7,304 nt of DNA. It comes from Actinomycetota bacterium (GTDB lineage Bacteria > Actinomycetota > Acidimicrobiia > Actinomarinales > Actinomarinaceae). Positions 7,102 to 7,304 of this stretch are shown in pieces. The stretch is from contig JAQCEB010000034.1 in NCBI GenBank assembly GCA_027729925.1, forward strand, positions 1 through 7,304. The letters run 5' to 3'. Numbering within the stretch: position 1 is the stretch's first letter; each line of letters starts with the position of its first letter. The notes below the pieces were generated by a model. It was not told where the DNA came from. It saw only the letters and a list, made by a program, of their open reading frames with translations, and did no database searches. Made by a program: the position numbers and the translations under genes.

Positions 7102-7103
7102 TA
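7099..7103 (-). promoter_or_regulatory. lepA/rsmE stop-start overlap (TAATG)
   Basis: The lepA TAA and the rsmE ATG share one base. No purine-rich ribosome binding site precedes the ATG (the upstream bases read TTTCTAAAACAA). Start of rsmE translation therefore probably depends on ribosomes finishing lepA. The overlap is seen directly; the coupling is inferred. Confidence 0.7.
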
Positions 7104-7304
7104 TTGTTTTAGAAATTCTTTGAACGCATCTTTTGGTACTGAAACCCTACCAATCTGACGCATTTTTTTCTTACCTTCTTTTTGTTTTTCTAATAACTTT
7201 CTTTTTCGTGTTACATCACCACCATAAAGTTTAGCAGTAACATCTTTGCGCAATGCTTTTATCGTTTCCCTTGCAACTATTCTTGACCCTATAGCTGCTT
7301 GTAT
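7101..7304 (-). CDS. lepA: Elongation factor 4 (LepA), C-terminal end, partial
   Basis: This is the last 67 codons of a gene that begins beyond the right edge of the window. The frame is open from the edge to a TAA at 7103-7101. The visible peptide contains ARETIKALRKDVTAKLYGGD, followed by a TRKRKLLEKQKEGKKKM stretch and a basic end. This is the highly conserved LepA/EF4 C-terminal domain, which reaches into the ribosome towards the peptidyl-transferase centre. From family knowledge, EF4 is a translational GTPase linked to ribosome back-translocation or 30S biogenesis. Its GTPase and EF-G-like domains would lie outside the window. The stop codon overlaps the rsmE start by one base (TAATG), which suggests the two are co-transcribed and translationally coupled. 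No frameshift is seen, and identification is firm because this tail is diagnostic. Confidence 0.96.
   Translation of the reverse strand: MQAAIGSRIVARETIKALRKDVTAKLYGGDVTRKRKLLEKQKEGKKKMRQIGRVSVPKDAFKEFLKQ

Noticed and set aside
1..7304. Promoter-like TATAAT and AT-rich boxes at many places, and short A/T runs resembling terminator tails
   Set aside because: In DNA this AT-rich such matches are expected by chance; all lie inside coding sequence and none has a paired -35 box in an intergenic space or a GC-rich stem.
1..7304. A novel defence, mobile or secondary-metabolite system
   Set aside because: Every stretch is accounted for by recognised housekeeping genes on one strand, with no unassigned ORF, repeat array, integrase or transposase.

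Overview
The whole 7.3 kb window is one gapless block of nine housekeeping genes. All are on the minus strand, so the biological reading order runs from high to low coordinates: lepA (3' end only) > rsmE > a HIT-family gene > phoH/ybeZ > a 7TM-HD phosphodiesterase (pgpH type) > ybeY > uppS > glyS > dnaG (5' part only). Each neighbouring pair overlaps or is separated by at most 8 bases. There is no room for an intergenic terminator, RNA gene, mobile element or CRISPR array, and I saw none. dnaG and lepA run off the window edges.

The DNA is very AT-rich (by eye about 25-30% G+C) and AAA, AAT, ATT and TTT codons dominate. Tryptophan is read from TGG, all ORFs make sense under the standard code, and all eight visible stop codons are TAA. 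Small intergenic spaces, strong AT bias and short versions of conserved proteins suggest a streamlined, possibly free-living planktonic bacterium. The gene content is of the Gram-positive/Terrabacteria type: single-chain (alpha2) GlyRS, a 7TM-HD phosphodiesterase between phoH and ybeY, and uppS-glyS-dnaG linkage. A low-GC member of Chloroflexota (SAR202-like) or a marine actinobacterium (Actinomarinales-like) would fit, but the sequence alone does not decide and this is inference.

Functionally the block joins ribosome work (LepA/EF4, RsmE 16S rRNA methylation, PhoH/YbeZ with YbeY in rRNA maturation), tRNA charging (GlyRS), envelope lipid carrier synthesis (UppS), cyclic dinucleotide turnover (PgpH) and replication priming (DnaG). 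In many Gram-positive genomes these genes lie in one larger cluster with era, recO, hemW, hrcA, dnaJ and others between them. Here those spacer genes are absent, so the cluster looks condensed.

I found no sign of a new biological system. The points worth a second look are the condensed cluster, the overlapping start/stop junctions with few Shine-Dalgarno sequences, the forced TTG start of ybeY in frame behind the pgpH stop codon, and some small motif departures in DnaG, GlyRS and RsmE.
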